DNA of 64,000 bases from Campylobacter sp. 19-13652 (GTDB lineage: Bacteria > Campylobacterota > Campylobacteria > Campylobacterales > Campylobacteraceae), in the NCBI RefSeq assembly GCF_019702925.1, contig NZ_AP024713.1, positions 930,001 through 994,000 on the forward strand. Direction: 5' to 3'. The notes below the pieces were generated by a model. The model ran no database searches. It was not told the DNA's origin and worked only from the letters and a program-made list of their open reading frames with translations. Shown one piece after another: positions 36,941 to 47,490 of this stretch; position 1 is the first letter of the stretch, and each line of letters opens with the position of its first letter. The position numbers and the translations under genes were made by a program.

Positions 36941-37722
36941 TTAAAGGTCGTGCCTCCGTCTATTATAAAGCTATGTCCTGTTACCCAGCTAGCCTTTGAT
37001 GAGCATAAAAATAGACATGCCCCAGCTAAATCAGTAGGCTGCCCCATGCGTCCTAATGGACTTAAACGTGCCGTGGTATCTCGAACTTCCTCGTAGTTTG
37101 TAAATGCCCTTAAAGCGTCAGTCTCAATTGGTCCGCCACTTACGACATTTACCCTGATATTTTTCTCTCCTAGCTCGGTGGCTGCATAGCGTGCCATAGC
37201 CTCTACTGCGGCTTTAGCCGTGCCGTGCCCTGCGTAGTTTTCGATGTAGACTAGATTTCCTGTGCTACTTAGGCTTATTATGCTGCCACCACCTACTTTT
37301 TCCATTCGTTTAGCTGCTTCTTGGGCGCCAACTACAAAAGCATTTACCGTGGCTGTGAATATATTATTTATCCCACGTGGCTTTAGCTTCATAAATTTAG
37401 TATACCCTCCGGCGACTGCGCGTCCTGAGATAATAGCATTTGAGATAAAAAAATCAACTCGGTCAAAATCCTCATCTATCTTTGCAAAAAGCTCCTTATA
37501 AGTCTCTGGCTCAAGGATATTTAGCGCATACGCACGAGCTTTTATACCGTACTCACGCTCAAGCTTTGTGGCCTGTTCTTTGGCTAGTTCCTCGTTTGAA
37601 TTATATGTAAAGGCTATATTTGTCCCCATTTTAGCAAACTCATGCACTATGGCGTGTCCTATACCCCTAGTACCACCGCTAATAACTAGTGTTTTTGCTT
37701 TAAATTCATTGGCTTCTACCAT
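36937..37722 (-). CDS. FabL-like enoyl-ACP reductase (SDR family)
   Basis: 261 residues, short-chain dehydrogenase. Cofactor motif SGGTRGIGHA near residue 15. The catalytic pair is Tyr163-x6-Lys170 (YAGHGTAK), the spacing of enoyl-ACP reductases; other SDRs use x3. The C-terminal SGGPIETDALRAF and GHSFIIDGG resemble Bacillus FabL more than FabI. Likely the last step of the fatty-acid elongation cycle, though other SDR roles cannot be excluded. Its ATG overlaps the dapA stop. Confidence 0.75.
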   Translation of the reverse strand: MVEANEFKAKTLVISGGTRGIGHAIVHEFAKMGTNIAFTYNSNEELAKEQATKLEREYGIKARAYALNILEPETYKELFAKIDEDFDRVDFFISNAIISGRAVAGGYTKFMKLKPRGINNIFTATVNAFVVGAQEAAKRMEKVGGGSIISLSSTGNLVYIENYAGHGTAKAAVEAMARYAATELGEKNIRVNVVSGGPIETDALRAFTNYEEVRDTTARLSPLGRMGQPTDLAGACLFLCSSKASWVTGHSFIIDGGTTFK

Positions 37723-38621
37723 TAAAATCCTTTAATATCATATTGTTTCATAATGTTTTCTATCTTTTTTAAATTCTCACTACTTGGCTTAGTAAGAGGC
37801 AGTCTGTACTCGAGTGTCGGAGTAAGCCCAGCTAGATACATGGCCGCTTTTATAGGTATTGGGTTTGACTCACAAAACATCACTTTATTGATACTGTAAA
37901 GCTTATCATTTAGCGCCTTTGCCTCGGCATATTTTTTGCTAAGCGCCATGTGGGTTAGCTCAACCGTTTTATCAGGCAATAAATTTGAAGTAACACTAAT
38001 CACGCCGCTGCCGCCATTACTAAGCACAGGGTAGTTTATAGCGTCATCTCCGCTTAGTACGCTTAGGCGTGGCTCGTGTGCTAATAAATCCACGCAACGT
38101 TCTATATTTCCTGTCGCCTCTTTTACACCATAAATATTTGGACAATCATGAAATAATCTAATGACTGTTTCAGGTGCTATATCACACCCAGTTCTACCTG
38201 GTACATTATAGAGTAAAACAGGGATTTCAACGCTATTTGCTATAGCCTTATAATGCTCATAAAGTCCGTTTTGCATAGGCTTATTGTAATATGGCGATAC
38301 ACTTAAAATTCCATCAGCTCCGTGCGCTTGAGCAAACTCCGCAAGCCCAATAGCTTCGTGTGTGGCATTACTCCCAGCCCCAGCTAGCACCTTTACATTA
38401 GTGCCTTTACAAACCGCAACTGCTATTTCTATACAGATTCTATGCTCATCATGCGTAAGTGTCGCACTCTCACCAGTTGTGCCTACTGGCACGACTGCAT
38501 CTATGCCATTTGCAATCTGTCTTTTTATGAGCTTTTCATACGTTTGCTCATCTATTTTGCCATCTTTAAAAGGCGTTATAAGCGCAGTCATTGCCCCATT
38601 AATCGTCTTTTGATTCCCCAT
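37722..38621 (-). CDS. dapA: 4-hydroxy-tetrahydrodipicolinate synthase DapA
   Basis: 299 residues. Condenses pyruvate and aspartate semialdehyde in the lysine/diaminopimelate pathway, supplying peptidoglycan. Signature [14 protein letters not shown] near residue 47, the Tyr in [10 protein letters not shown] and the Schiff-base lysine in [10 protein letters not shown]. Overlaps the M16 protease gene by 23 nt. Confidence 0.96.
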   Translation of the reverse strand: MGNQKTINGAMTALITPFKDGKIDEQTYEKLIKRQIANGIDAVVPVGTTGESATLTHDEHRICIEIAVAVCKGTNVKVLAGAGSNATHEAIGLAEFAQAHGADGILSVSPYYNKPMQNGLYEHYKAIANSVEIPVLLYNVPGRTGCDIAPETVIRLFHDCPNIYGVKEATGNIERCVDLLAHEPRLSVLSGDDAINYPVLSNGGSGVISVTSNLLPDKTVELTHMALSKKYAEAKALNDKLYSINKVMFCESNPIPIKAAMYLAGLTPTLEYRLPLTKPSSENLKKIENIMKQYDIKGF

Positions 38622-39870
38622 TTAATCCTCCTTTTAGTAGTATGCAAGTTGAGTGCTTATCTATAAAGTATTTTGATGCTGTCTTTTGTAATAATTCTGC
38701 GTCTATTTTATCTATGCTTTCTTTTAGAGAATAAAGCGGAGCAATATCGCCTCTGGCTAGGTAGCTTCCATATAAATTTGCCACCTTTGAAGCGCTGTCA
38801 AATGAGTAAATAAAGTCAGATTTTATTAAATTTTTCACCCGCTCTAGGCTAGCTTCGTCTATTTTGTCTGTTTTTACTTTTTCTATGATATTTAAAAGCC
38901 TACCCCTTGCATCCTCTGCTTTTACGCCAGGATTGCAAACTATCAAAAATATGAATAAATTCTCATCAATACTATCCATGTTATAAGCATAAACTTGATT
39001 TGCTATTTGAGTTTTTTCCACTAACTCTTGCCATAAAAGCGAACTTTTACCATTGCTTAGATATTCGCTTAGTGCGTTTATGGCAGGCTGGTCTTTGTCA
39101 TTAAAAGGAGGCGTTTTAAACGCAAGTGCTACCATATCCACCTCACTTTTTTTATTTAGCACAGCTGTTCTTGCGCCGTCTTGCTCTGGCTCAATGCAGT
39201 GTGGTTTTGCCACAGTCTTATGCTTATTTGGTATGTCTTTAAAGTGCTTTTTAGTTAGCTCAAAGACCTCTTTTTTGCTTATATCTCCACTTACTATTAA
39301 TATTGCATTATTTGGCTGGTAAAATCGCTCGTGAAAATCCCTAATATCATCTATACTCCAGTTAGCTATATCATTCGTAAAACCTATCGGCGTCCAGTGA
39401 TATGGGTGGTATAAAAAGGCGTGGTTATAAAGGCGAAAATACAAATATCCAAGCGGATTATTATCTGTCCTCCAGCGCCTTTCTTCAGCTACGACATCTC
39501 GTTCTGGTAAAAATTCATTATTTTTTAGCTTTAAATTTTGCATTAAATCAGCATAAAGCCATAGCGCTTTGTCTAAATTTGAGTTTGTGCATTTTATAAA
39601 ATAGTGGGTATAATCAAAGCCAGTGCTTGCGTTATTTACTCCGCCAAAACCCTTCACTATCTCATCAAATTCACCGGCTTTTAAATTTTTTGTGCTTTTA
39701 AAATTTAAATGCTCTAGCATATGAGCTATACCGCTTTTTCCCATTGTTTCGTTTCGGCTACCAACTTTATAAAAAATATCAACACTTATCACCTTTGAGC
39801 CTTTATTCAGCGGTATGTGATAAATTTCTAAACCATTTTTTAATCTAGCTTTATTTAATTTAAGCATCAT
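38599..39870 (-). CDS. M16-family zinc peptidase
   Basis: 423 residues, two-domain insulinase-like (PqqL/processing-peptidase) protein. The inverted zinc motif HxxEH is at His50-Glu53-His54 (HMLEH), with the distal Glu in [12 protein letters not shown] near 130. The C-terminal inactive domain follows. No signal sequence, so probably cytoplasmic; substrate unknown. Two tandem ATGs (39870 and 39867) follow the same AAGGA; either may be used. The start overlaps pyrD. Confidence 0.9.
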   Translation of the reverse strand: MMLKLNKARLKNGLEIYHIPLNKGSKVISVDIFYKVGSRNETMGKSGIAHMLEHLNFKSTKNLKAGEFDEIVKGFGGVNNASTGFDYTHYFIKCTNSNLDKALWLYADLMQNLKLKNNEFLPERDVVAEERRWRTDNNPLGYLYFRLYNHAFLYHPYHWTPIGFTNDIANWSIDDIRDFHERFYQPNNAILIVSGDISKKEVFELTKKHFKDIPNKHKTVAKPHCIEPEQDGARTAVLNKKSEVDMVALAFKTPPFNDKDQPAINALSEYLSNGKSSLLWQELVEKTQIANQVYAYNMDSIDENLFIFLIVCNPGVKAEDARGRLLNIIEKVKTDKIDEASLERVKNLIKSDFIYSFDSASKVANLYGSYLARGDIAPLYSLKESIDKIDAELLQKTASKYFIDKHSTCILLKGGLNGESKDD

Positions 39871-40936
39871 TTTTCCTTATAAGAGCGCCCACAGCCTCGC
39901 TTATATGAGCGTATCCATCTTTTGCTAAAAGCTCGCAAAGCCCCTCATTTATTCGTCGTGCTAAAAATGGACCTTCATAGATAAAAGCGCTAAAAACCTG
40001 CACCAAACTAGCCCCAAACTTTATACGTTCATATGCCTCATCTGCTGAGCTTATGCCCCCACTTGCTACTATTACACACTTACTATAAAGCTCGCTTGCT
40101 ACATCTTTTAAAAGTTCTTTTGCCCTAGCAGCTATAACCTTTCCACTAAGCCCGCCAAAGTCTTTTAAATTTGGTGAGCTTGAGAGCGAATAATCGGTAC
40201 TAGTATTTGCCACTATCACCCCAGCAGCACCTAAATTAACAGCATGTTTACAAAGTTCTACCGCACTTTGATTAGACATATCAGGAGATATTTTTAAAAA
40301 TACAGGACGGGTGCTTAAGCCATTTAATCGCGAAAATAGCTCGCTAATAAAATCAAAGCTTAAAAGCTCCCTAAGATTAGGCGTATTTGGCGATGATAAA
40401 TTTATAACAAAAGCATCACAGATAGGATTAAATTTACTAACCAAACTCAGATAATCATCTATGGCATTTTCATTTGGCGTGAGCTTATTTTTGCCGATAT
40501 TTGCCCAAATAGGCAGGACAAATGGGTACAGCGGCTTTACATTTTTATAAATTTCACTAGCGCCTTTATTGTTAAAGCCCATTGAATTTTGTATGCTCTC
40601 CTCTTTTATTAAGCGAAAAAGGCGAGGCTTTGGATTGCCATCTTGTGCTTTTTTGGTAAATGTGCCAAACTCAAGTCCCCCAAAGCCAAGTGCAGCTAAA
40701 GGGCGCAACATAGTCGCATTTTTATCAAATCCGCCAGCCATCATCACAGGATTTGGATACATTGCACCAAGTAGGCTTTGCATTAGCTCTGGAGCATTTA
40801 TGCACGCTTTTTGTGCTATAAAGCTAGATACTACAGGCAAGGCTGTGCAGGTACGCATAGCCATTTCTGCGATGCAGTGAGCCTGCTCTGGATCTAGCTT
40901 AAAAAAGATATTCCTTATATTTTTATAATCAAACAA
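39860..40936 (-). CDS. pyrD: Quinone-dependent dihydroorotate dehydrogenase
   Basis: 358 residues, class 2 enzyme with the extra N-terminal membrane-binding helices (first 45 residues). FMN-binding MAGGFDKNA and the catalytic-serine region INLSSPNTPNLR are intact. Oxidises dihydroorotate to orotate in pyrimidine synthesis, passing electrons to quinone at the inner membrane. Confidence 0.96.
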   Translation of the reverse strand: MFDYKNIRNIFFKLDPEQAHCIAEMAMRTCTALPVVSSFIAQKACINAPELMQSLLGAMYPNPVMMAGGFDKNATMLRPLAALGFGGLEFGTFTKKAQDGNPKPRLFRLIKEESIQNSMGFNNKGASEIYKNVKPLYPFVLPIWANIGKNKLTPNENAIDDYLSLVSKFNPICDAFVINLSSPNTPNLRELLSFDFISELFSRLNGLSTRPVFLKISPDMSNQSAVELCKHAVNLGAAGVIVANTSTDYSLSSSPNLKDFGGLSGKVIAARAKELLKDVASELYSKCVIVASGGISSADEAYERIKFGASLVQVFSAFIYEGPFLARRINEGLCELLAKDGYAHISEAVGALIRKNDA

Positions 40937-40981
40937 ATCATTTTTCCTTACAAAAATTAGCGCATTTTAGCCAAAAATGGC

Positions 40982-42697
40982 TTAAACTAAGGATTTGTGC
41001 TTTAATTTTATATAATCCTCGCAACTTTGGCTAAGGCTTAAATCATCTCCAAAGCCGACTATCTTACCATGGCTTAAAACAGCGATTTTATCAGCTTTTT
41101 CGACAGTGCTTAGACGATGTGCGATGACAAATATTATCTTTTGATGTCTTAGCTTTTCTATAGCAGCAGTAATCTCTCTTTCGCTTTCATTATCAAGCGC
41201 AGACGTGGCTTCGTCAAATATTAAAATTTGAGGGTTTGAATAAAGCGCCCTAGCTATTGCGATGCGCTGCCTTTGTCCTCCGCTTAAATTTGCTCCAGCC
41301 TCGCTGAGTATGCATTTTATACCGCCGTCTAACTCGCTTATAAAGCCATACGCGTTTGCCATTTTAAGCGCCCTTATAACTGCCTCCTCATCATACTCTC
41401 TGCCATATGCGACGTTGTGCGCTACAGTATCATTAAAAATATAGACACGTTGGCTTACAAAGCCTATATTTTCTCGCAGGCTTTTAAGACTGTATTCTTT
41501 TAAATTTATTCCGTCAACACTAATACTACCGCTATTTGGGTCATAAAATCTCATCAAAAGGCTCATAAGCGAGCTTTTGCCACCACCACTTGCGCCAACA
41601 AGTGCTATCATTTGAGATTTTAATGCCGTTAAATTTATACCTTTAAGCGCTAATTTGTTGCCGTAGCTTAGGGTTGCATTGTTAAATTTAATCTCACTAA
41701 TATCGCCTGATAAATTCCGCTCGCCGCCAACTATACTAGGCTCTAAATCAAGCAGATAAAATGTCCTCTCACTAGCCACCACCGCATCTTGAACTCTACC
41801 ATAAAGCCCAACTATACGCTTAAGCGGAGTATAAAGCATAAAAAGTGCAGTCAAAAATGAAAAAAATGCACCCACGCTTAGATTATTTGCTATGACGTCG
41901 CGGCCACCTATTATAATAACCACAGCCACGCCTATGCTACCTATTGTCTCCATTAGTGGGGACACAAGCTGTCCCACCCTAGTGCTTCCCATGCCTATTT
42001 TAAACGCTTTATCATTCTCCTTTACAAAGCGCCCATACTCATAACCCTCAGCATTGCTAGCCTTTACTATCTCTATATTTGTATAAATTTCATTTAAAGC
42101 AGAGCTTATATCAGAGGCCTTTTCCTGGCTTTGACGAGAAATTTTTTTCATCTTTTTAGCTAAGCGATAAACTGGATAAATAGCTGCTGGCATGACTATT
42201 AGCGCAAAAAAGGCTAGAGTTGGACTTTGATATATCACAACACCCAAAAGACAAATAGCGGTAATTATCTCTCTAACAATCTCAGGGATAATACTAGAAA
42301 CCACCGCACTAAGACGCCCGATATCTCCAGTAGTACGGCTCATAAGCTCGCCTGTACGCATGGAGTTAAAAAAGCTCATATCAAGCTCTAAGAGATTACG
42401 TAGCATTTTCGCACGAAATCTTCTGACGGTATCTTGACCAATATATGCAGTAAAATAAGCCTGCATAAAAGTGCCTAAGTTTTTAAGCAGATAAATAGCA
42501 ATAATTGCATATGGTAATAGATAAAGTAGCTGTTCGTTTTTTTCTACAAATATTTTATTTAGAACTGGTTCAACTAAATACGCACTTCCAGCACTTCCCC
42601 CACTAGCAAGCAGCATGCCTATAATAGCTAATGCAAACTGCGGAATATAATCTTTAAAATAGGATTTAAACCGCTTAAAAACGTCAAGTAAAGTCAT
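40982..42697 (-). CDS. msbA: MsbA-like lipid A/lipid flippase ABC transporter
   Basis: 571 residues: an N-terminal six-helix transmembrane domain (to about 320) fused to an ATPase domain with Walker A GASGGGKSSLM, signature LSGGQRQRIAIARAL, Walker B ILIFDEATSALD. Half-transporter that works as a homodimer. Position next to envelope genes supports a lipid A-core flippase role; substrate is inferred. I chose the ATG at 42697, which overlaps the cysS stop (ATGA) and follows GGAG; an ATG at 42709 is in frame. Confidence 0.88.
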   Translation of the reverse strand: MTLLDVFKRFKSYFKDYIPQFALAIIGMLLASGGSAGSAYLVEPVLNKIFVEKNEQLLYLLPYAIIAIYLLKNLGTFMQAYFTAYIGQDTVRRFRAKMLRNLLELDMSFFNSMRTGELMSRTTGDIGRLSAVVSSIIPEIVREIITAICLLGVVIYQSPTLAFFALIVMPAAIYPVYRLAKKMKKISRQSQEKASDISSALNEIYTNIEIVKASNAEGYEYGRFVKENDKAFKIGMGSTRVGQLVSPLMETIGSIGVAVVIIIGGRDVIANNLSVGAFFSFLTALFMLYTPLKRIVGLYGRVQDAVVASERTFYLLDLEPSIVGGERNLSGDISEIKFNNATLSYGNKLALKGINLTALKSQMIALVGASGGGKSSLMSLLMRFYDPNSGSISVDGINLKEYSLKSLRENIGFVSQRVYIFNDTVAHNVAYGREYDEEAVIRALKMANAYGFISELDGGIKCILSEAGANLSGGQRQRIAIARALYSNPQILIFDEATSALDNESEREITAAIEKLRHQKIIFVIAHRLSTVEKADKIAVLSHGKIVGFGDDLSLSQSCEDYIKLKHKSLV

Positions 42698-44091
42698 ATT
42701 TTCTCCCACATAGTACCGTTTGGTGTGTCTTGAATAGCTACACCCTCGCTTTCAAGCTCACTTCTAATACTATCTGCGCTTACATAGTCTTTTTGAGCTT
42801 TTGCTGCCTCGCGTGCTTTTATCAGCTTTTGAATGCGCTCTTTTTGCTCATCATTTACTCCATGCTGAAAATATTCAAATGCGTCCATTTGCCCAATTCC
42901 TAGCAGTTCTGACGCTACTTTTATGCACGAAATAGCACTTTGCTTTGCAATTTTATCTTTTAGGTTTGTATCAAGAGCCTCATTTATGCTTTTTATCTTT
43001 TCGTCTAAAATAGCAAGTGCTTTTGAGGTATTTAAATCATCACTTAATGCTTCTAAAAGCTCTGCTTTAAATTTTTCAGCCTCATCGCTTTTGCCGTTAT
43101 CATTTACTCCATAAATACGTTTTTTTAAACGGTAAAGCTTATCAAGACGCTTTTTTGACGCACTTAAATCATCTAGTGTATAGTTAAAATGCGCCCTATA
43201 ATGCGCACTCATCAGATAAAATCTAATCACCTCACCGGCAAAAAGCACTAATGCATCTTTTAAGAAAAAGCTATTTCCTAGGCTTTTACTCATCTTTTCA
43301 TTGTTTATATTTATAAAGCCATTATGTAGCCATAAATTTGCCAGATTTGCTCCAGCGTAACCACATCTGCACTGCGCAGCTTCATTTTCATGATGAGGAA
43401 AAAGCAGATCAACTCCACCAGCATGAATATCAATAAGCGCACTTTTTTGGCTATTTTGCTTAAATATATCGGCTATCATCGCAACGCACTCTGTATGCCA
43501 ACCTGGACGCCCTTTGCCAAATGGCGCATCGTACCAACTATCATCAAATTTCCAAAGCGCAAAGTCCTTTTGGTTTAGCTTATCCACGCTGTTTTCCACT
43601 CTAGCTTGCGCGTCTATGTCTGTCCTACCGCTTAGGCTTAGATAGGCGCTATCTTTTTGCGTGTTAAAATAAATCCCATCATCAAGCCTGTAAGCTACGC
43701 CATTTTTAAGCAAGCTTTCGATTAAGCTTATCATCGAGCCAATATACTCAGTCGCTCTAGGCTTAAAGCTAGGCTCTAGCACATTAAGAGCTGCCATATC
43801 GGCTTCGTACCCAGCGATATAATGCGCTGTTATCTGCTCTAGGCTCTCTTTGCTTTCTTGCATTTTTTTTATGATTTTATCGTCTATATCGGTGTAGTTT
43901 CTAGCAAATTTAACCTCATATCCAAGCCCCATTAAAGCTCGCCTTAAAATATCAAAGCTCACAGCAGACCTAGCGTGTCCTAAATGCGCATCATCATACA
44001 CGGTTGGTCCGCACAGATAAATGCTGACTTCGCCTGAATTTATAGGCTCTAGCTTTGTTTTTGACTTTGTTTTGCTATCGTAAATATACAT
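42694..44091 (-). CDS. cysS: Cysteinyl-tRNA synthetase
   Basis: 465 residues, class I synthetase. HIGH-like DAHLGHARS near residue 35 and KMSKSLGN near 265; zinc ligands include the Cys in LCGPTVYDD, the Cys of WHTECVAM and the His/Glu in HHENEAAQ. Overlaps murJ by 17 nt and msbA by 4 nt. Confidence 0.96.
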   Translation of the reverse strand: MYIYDSKTKSKTKLEPINSGEVSIYLCGPTVYDDAHLGHARSAVSFDILRRALMGLGYEVKFARNYTDIDDKIIKKMQESKESLEQITAHYIAGYEADMAALNVLEPSFKPRATEYIGSMISLIESLLKNGVAYRLDDGIYFNTQKDSAYLSLSGRTDIDAQARVENSVDKLNQKDFALWKFDDSWYDAPFGKGRPGWHTECVAMIADIFKQNSQKSALIDIHAGGVDLLFPHHENEAAQCRCGYAGANLANLWLHNGFININNEKMSKSLGNSFFLKDALVLFAGEVIRFYLMSAHYRAHFNYTLDDLSASKKRLDKLYRLKKRIYGVNDNGKSDEAEKFKAELLEALSDDLNTSKALAILDEKIKSINEALDTNLKDKIAKQSAISCIKVASELLGIGQMDAFEYFQHGVNDEQKERIQKLIKAREAAKAQKDYVSADSIRSELESEGVAIQDTPNGTMWEKI

Positions 44092-45490
44092 TAATAAATT
44101 CCTTCACCCCCACAAGTATTAAGCCCTGCGTAGCTATTGCTAAAATTAAAATTAGGGATTTTTTGAGGCTAATTATAGCAAAAAAGTTTTTCCTGCCAAA
44201 ATAAAATAAATAAAGCCCAAGCTGCAAAAATCCGCCTATCGAACTAGCCAGCGCTATGCCAGCAGCTCCTAAATACTGCATTAAAATAGCAGCCAAGATT
44301 AAATTTATAACAACAGATAAAATAGCGATTTTTGCCGCTGTTTTTTGCGCCATTTTTGCGTATAGCCAAAGCGAGAAAATCTTTGCTAGCCCAAACGGCA
44401 CAAGCCCCACCAAATATGCGCTTAAAACCTCCGCTGTAGCCACAGTATCTGCGGCGCTAAAATTCCCCCGCTCAAACAAAAGCCACACTATAAACTCGCT
44501 AAGCCCTATCCCCCAAAGCGCGGCACTTGCAAGCAAAAACAAAAGCACATATCCGCTTTTTGAGATTAAGCTTAAGGCCGTGCTTTCGTCATTTGATTTT
44601 AAAAGGCGGTTAATCCTGACAAAAAGCGGCTGCGCCAAAGCTATGGCAAAAACAGCAAGCGGAAGCTGAAAAATGCGGTTTGCGTAAAAAAGATAGCTAA
44701 TCGCCCCAGAAGCCAAAAAGCTAGCCAGCCACGTGTCTATAAACGCGCTTAGTTGAAGCGCAGAACTACCCACCAAAGCATGCGTAAACTGCGAGTAAAA
44801 GCCGCTTAGGCTTACCTGCCTTTTTTTATTTTTGCTTAAAATTTTATCCTTAAACGCTAGATAAAGCGTTGGACCCATGCGCTTTTTAGAAATTACAAAA
44901 ATATGTAAAAGTACCTGTAAAATCCCACCTATAATAACACCGTAACTTAGCGCATAAGCGACCTCTTTTGCACCGTATTCTCTAGCGATTATAAGCGCAC
45001 AAATCATTGATAAATTTAAAAGCGAAGTCGAAAAAGCCGTCGTAGCAAAATGCCCCTCATACTGCAAAAGCGCACCCAAAAATGTAACGCAATAAATAAA
45101 AAACAGATAGAAAAAATTTATCCCCACAAGCGGAGCTGCGCTAATGATTTCATCCTCGCTTAATCCTGTGGCTATAACTCTTGTAAACGGTACACTAAAA
45201 ACCGTCACCAAAGCACAAGCAAAAAGTGCAGCTAGCGCAAACCTTAAAAACACAGAAGCAGCAAAAGCGCCTTTAAACCTTGAAATTGTAAATGCTGGCA
45301 AAAACGCCTGAGAAAATGCCCCCTCGCCAAAAATCCTGCGAAATAAATTTGGCACTTTAAAAGCTATAAAAAATATATCAGCCCATACCCCAGCCCCTAG
45401 TATACTAGCACTTAGCAAATCCCTACAAAGCCCTAAAATACGTGATACCACAATACCAGCTGAGTTTGAAAAAAAGCCCTTTATTACCAT
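44075..45490 (-). CDS. murJ: Lipid II flippase MurJ
   Basis: 471 residues from the chosen start, about 13-14 hydrophobic segments, MATE-like MOP-superfamily protein (former MviN). N-terminal GIVVSRILGLCRDLL and RRIFGEGAFSQAFLPAF are classical MurJ. Moves lipid II to the periplasmic face for peptidoglycan assembly. The ATG at 45490 follows AAGGAAG; an in-frame start at 45532 adds 14 residues without such support. Confidence 0.94.
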   Translation of the reverse strand: MVIKGFFSNSAGIVVSRILGLCRDLLSASILGAGVWADIFFIAFKVPNLFRRIFGEGAFSQAFLPAFTISRFKGAFAASVFLRFALAALFACALVTVFSVPFTRVIATGLSEDEIISAAPLVGINFFYLFFIYCVTFLGALLQYEGHFATTAFSTSLLNLSMICALIIAREYGAKEVAYALSYGVIIGGILQVLLHIFVISKKRMGPTLYLAFKDKILSKNKKRQVSLSGFYSQFTHALVGSSALQLSAFIDTWLASFLASGAISYLFYANRIFQLPLAVFAIALAQPLFVRINRLLKSNDESTALSLISKSGYVLLFLLASAALWGIGLSEFIVWLLFERGNFSAADTVATAEVLSAYLVGLVPFGLAKIFSLWLYAKMAQKTAAKIAILSVVINLILAAILMQYLGAAGIALASSIGGFLQLGLYLFYFGRKNFFAIISLKKSLILILAIATQGLILVGVKEFINVYLR

Positions 45491-45588
45491 TAATAAACTT
45501 CCTTGAATTTCAAAGACAAGCAGTATAACCAAATTTTAATGAATTTTTAGCAATAATCTAGCTTTTAAAATATTTCTGGAGCAAGATT

Positions 45589-47490
45589 GTGAGTACTCAA
45601 AGCCGCTTTAGTGCCATTGAAGTCATAACGACAAACCCATATGAAGAGCTAAAACGACTAAGCAAAGAATCAAACATAAGCGCAGAATTTATAGATTTTA
45701 ACATACTTGAAATTTTTACCACCTACACAAATAGCCAAAACGAAAACCCAGTAAGCCTAAGCGAGGATGAGCTTGGAGTGTTTGATGATTTGGCGTTTTA
45801 TCTAGATGAGAGTCTAGCTATAACGCAAAGCTATAGAGTGGAGTTTTACGACATAAGAGACGAGAGTGCTCACGCCCTACCACGCATAGCAATAGGGGTG
45901 AATAAAGGGCTTACAAAGGTAATTGCTACGATATTTAAAAGTAGCGAAGTAAAATACGAAAAAGAGTACGAAAAACTACTGTATGAATATATCTGCAAGC
46001 AGCTTCTGCGTGCTAAAATTTTAATCGGTATAAGAATAGGTGAACTAAAAGAGGAACTTAAAAAAATAGCCTCAATAATCCGTATAAAAGAGCTGCTTGA
46101 TAAAGACATAAAGCTAACAATAACGCGTGGAATAGAGGCCAGACTGCCAGTTGATGCGACGACTGTTTATGTCTATAAAGAAAAGCTACAAAAAGAAAAC
46201 GAGGAAGGCAAGGTAAATCACGCTAGCAGGGGCTTTTTGCTAGGAGTGGTAAAAGATGAAGTCATAATAGAACAACACAAAAGCGAATCAGGCAGAGCAG
46301 GGCGAAACGTAAGAGGTGAGTACATAAGCGTACCAGTGGCAAATGAGGACGGCACTGGGGAGATAAGCTTTAACGAGGAAAATATAGAGCGCATTGAGGG
46401 TGAGCGTGGTGTTAAATTTATCGCCAAAAAGCCTGGATTTGTCAGTGATGAAAAGGGCTTTTTTGATATAAAAGACCAGCTTGAAATAGATGAGATAAAT
46501 TTTAAATCTACAGGCTCAGTAGAAACTAGCATTGACGCAAATGTCTCACTAATCATCAAAGAGGACGATGTAATAAAAGACGCCATAGGCACTGGCGTAA
46601 TAGTAGAAGCAGCCGAAGTAGACGTAAGGGGTAGCGTGGGCGCAAATGCCGTAATAAACGCAAATATCGTACACATAGGCGGACAAACTCACGCCAAAGC
46701 AAAAATAACCGCACAAAAAGCCAAAATCGCCGTACATATAGGCTATGTCGACGCAGACGAAGTCGAGATAGAACGACTAGAAAACGGTACTGTAGTGGCA
46801 AACCGCGTAAAAGTAGGGCAGGTAGTCGGTGGCAGCATAACAGCACAGCACATCGAAATAAACACCCTGGGTTCAAACTGCACGCTAACCGCAAGCGCAT
46901 ACATAGGCGTAAAAACACTTAAGGGCAATAATAATAAATTTATCATCGATGGCTCAAAAATGAAAGAGCAAAGAGACGACATACAGGGGCATTTAGAAAA
47001 GCTAGAACTAGCAAAAGAAGCTATTGTAAAAATTCCAAAAAAGCTAGAAGCACGCCGTATAGTAATCGAGGAAAACAGAGGCTCAATATATAAAATAAAA
47101 GCCAAAATTGAGGAGCTAAAAAAGGCAAAAATAGCTCCTCATGTAACGTTTTTAAAAAAGCTAAAAGAGTATCAAGCACTCGTTGATGAATACAACGAAA
47201 TGCTGGCTGATTATCGGTATAAAAAGGGCGAAATAGAGCGTATAAAAAGCGAACTAGACGTAATGCAAAATGGAATTTTTGCCGCTAAAATCGTAAATCG
47301 CAGTAGGTGGAATGAGCTAAATGAAGTCTGGTTTGTGCTAGTTGATCCGCCTCAAACCATAAAATACATCACAAAGCAAAATGAAATGGCACGCATAATG
47401 CGGCTAAAACGAATTAGCACCGAAGCTGGCGATGAATACGAAGTGGTAAAATCAAACGACATATCAGAGCTAAATAAGGAAAATGAATGA
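45589..47490 (+). CDS. DUF342/FapA-family protein
   Basis: 633 residues. The middle (about 195-460) is the FapA-type beta-helix, rich in short repeats such as GSVGANAVINANIVHIGG; the end (about 460-590) is a charged coiled coil. N-terminal 190 residues are unassigned. Related proteins are polymerisation or flagellar-associated factors, but the function in Campylobacter is unknown. GTG start with GGAG upstream; the stop overlaps ruvA. Divergent from murJ across 98 nt. Confidence 0.82.
   Translation: MSTQSRFSAIEVITTNPYEELKRLSKESNISAEFIDFNILEIFTTYTNSQNENPVSLSEDELGVFDDLAFYLDESLAITQSYRVEFYDIRDESAHALPRIAIGVNKGLTKVIATIFKSSEVKYEKEYEKLLYEYICKQLLRAKILIGIRIGELKEELKKIASIIRIKELLDKDIKLTITRGIEARLPVDATTVYVYKEKLQKENEEGKVNHASRGFLLGVVKDEVIIEQHKSESGRAGRNVRGEYISVPVANEDGTGEISFNEENIERIEGERGVKFIAKKPGFVSDEKGFFDIKDQLEIDEINFKSTGSVETSIDANVSLIIKEDDVIKDAIGTGVIVEAAEVDVRGSVGANAVINANIVHIGGQTHAKAKITAQKAKIAVHIGYVDADEVEIERLENGTVVANRVKVGQVVGGSITAQHIEINTLGSNCTLTASAYIGVKTLKGNNNKFIIDGSKMKEQRDDIQGHLEKLELAKEAIVKIPKKLEARRIVIEENRGSIYKIKAKIEELKKAKIAPHVTFLKKLKEYQALVDEYNEMLADYRYKKGEIERIKSELDVMQNGIFAAKIVNRSRWNELNEVWFVLVDPPQTIKYITKQNEMARIMRLKRISTEAGDEYEVVKSNDISELNKENE

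Noticed and set aside
46218-46918. Several long minus-strand open frames opposite the DUF342 gene
   Set aside because: They are antisense shadows of a repeat-rich, strongly biased coding sequence; odd compositions (runs of Leu/Arg, Tyr/Cys) and no ribosome sites.
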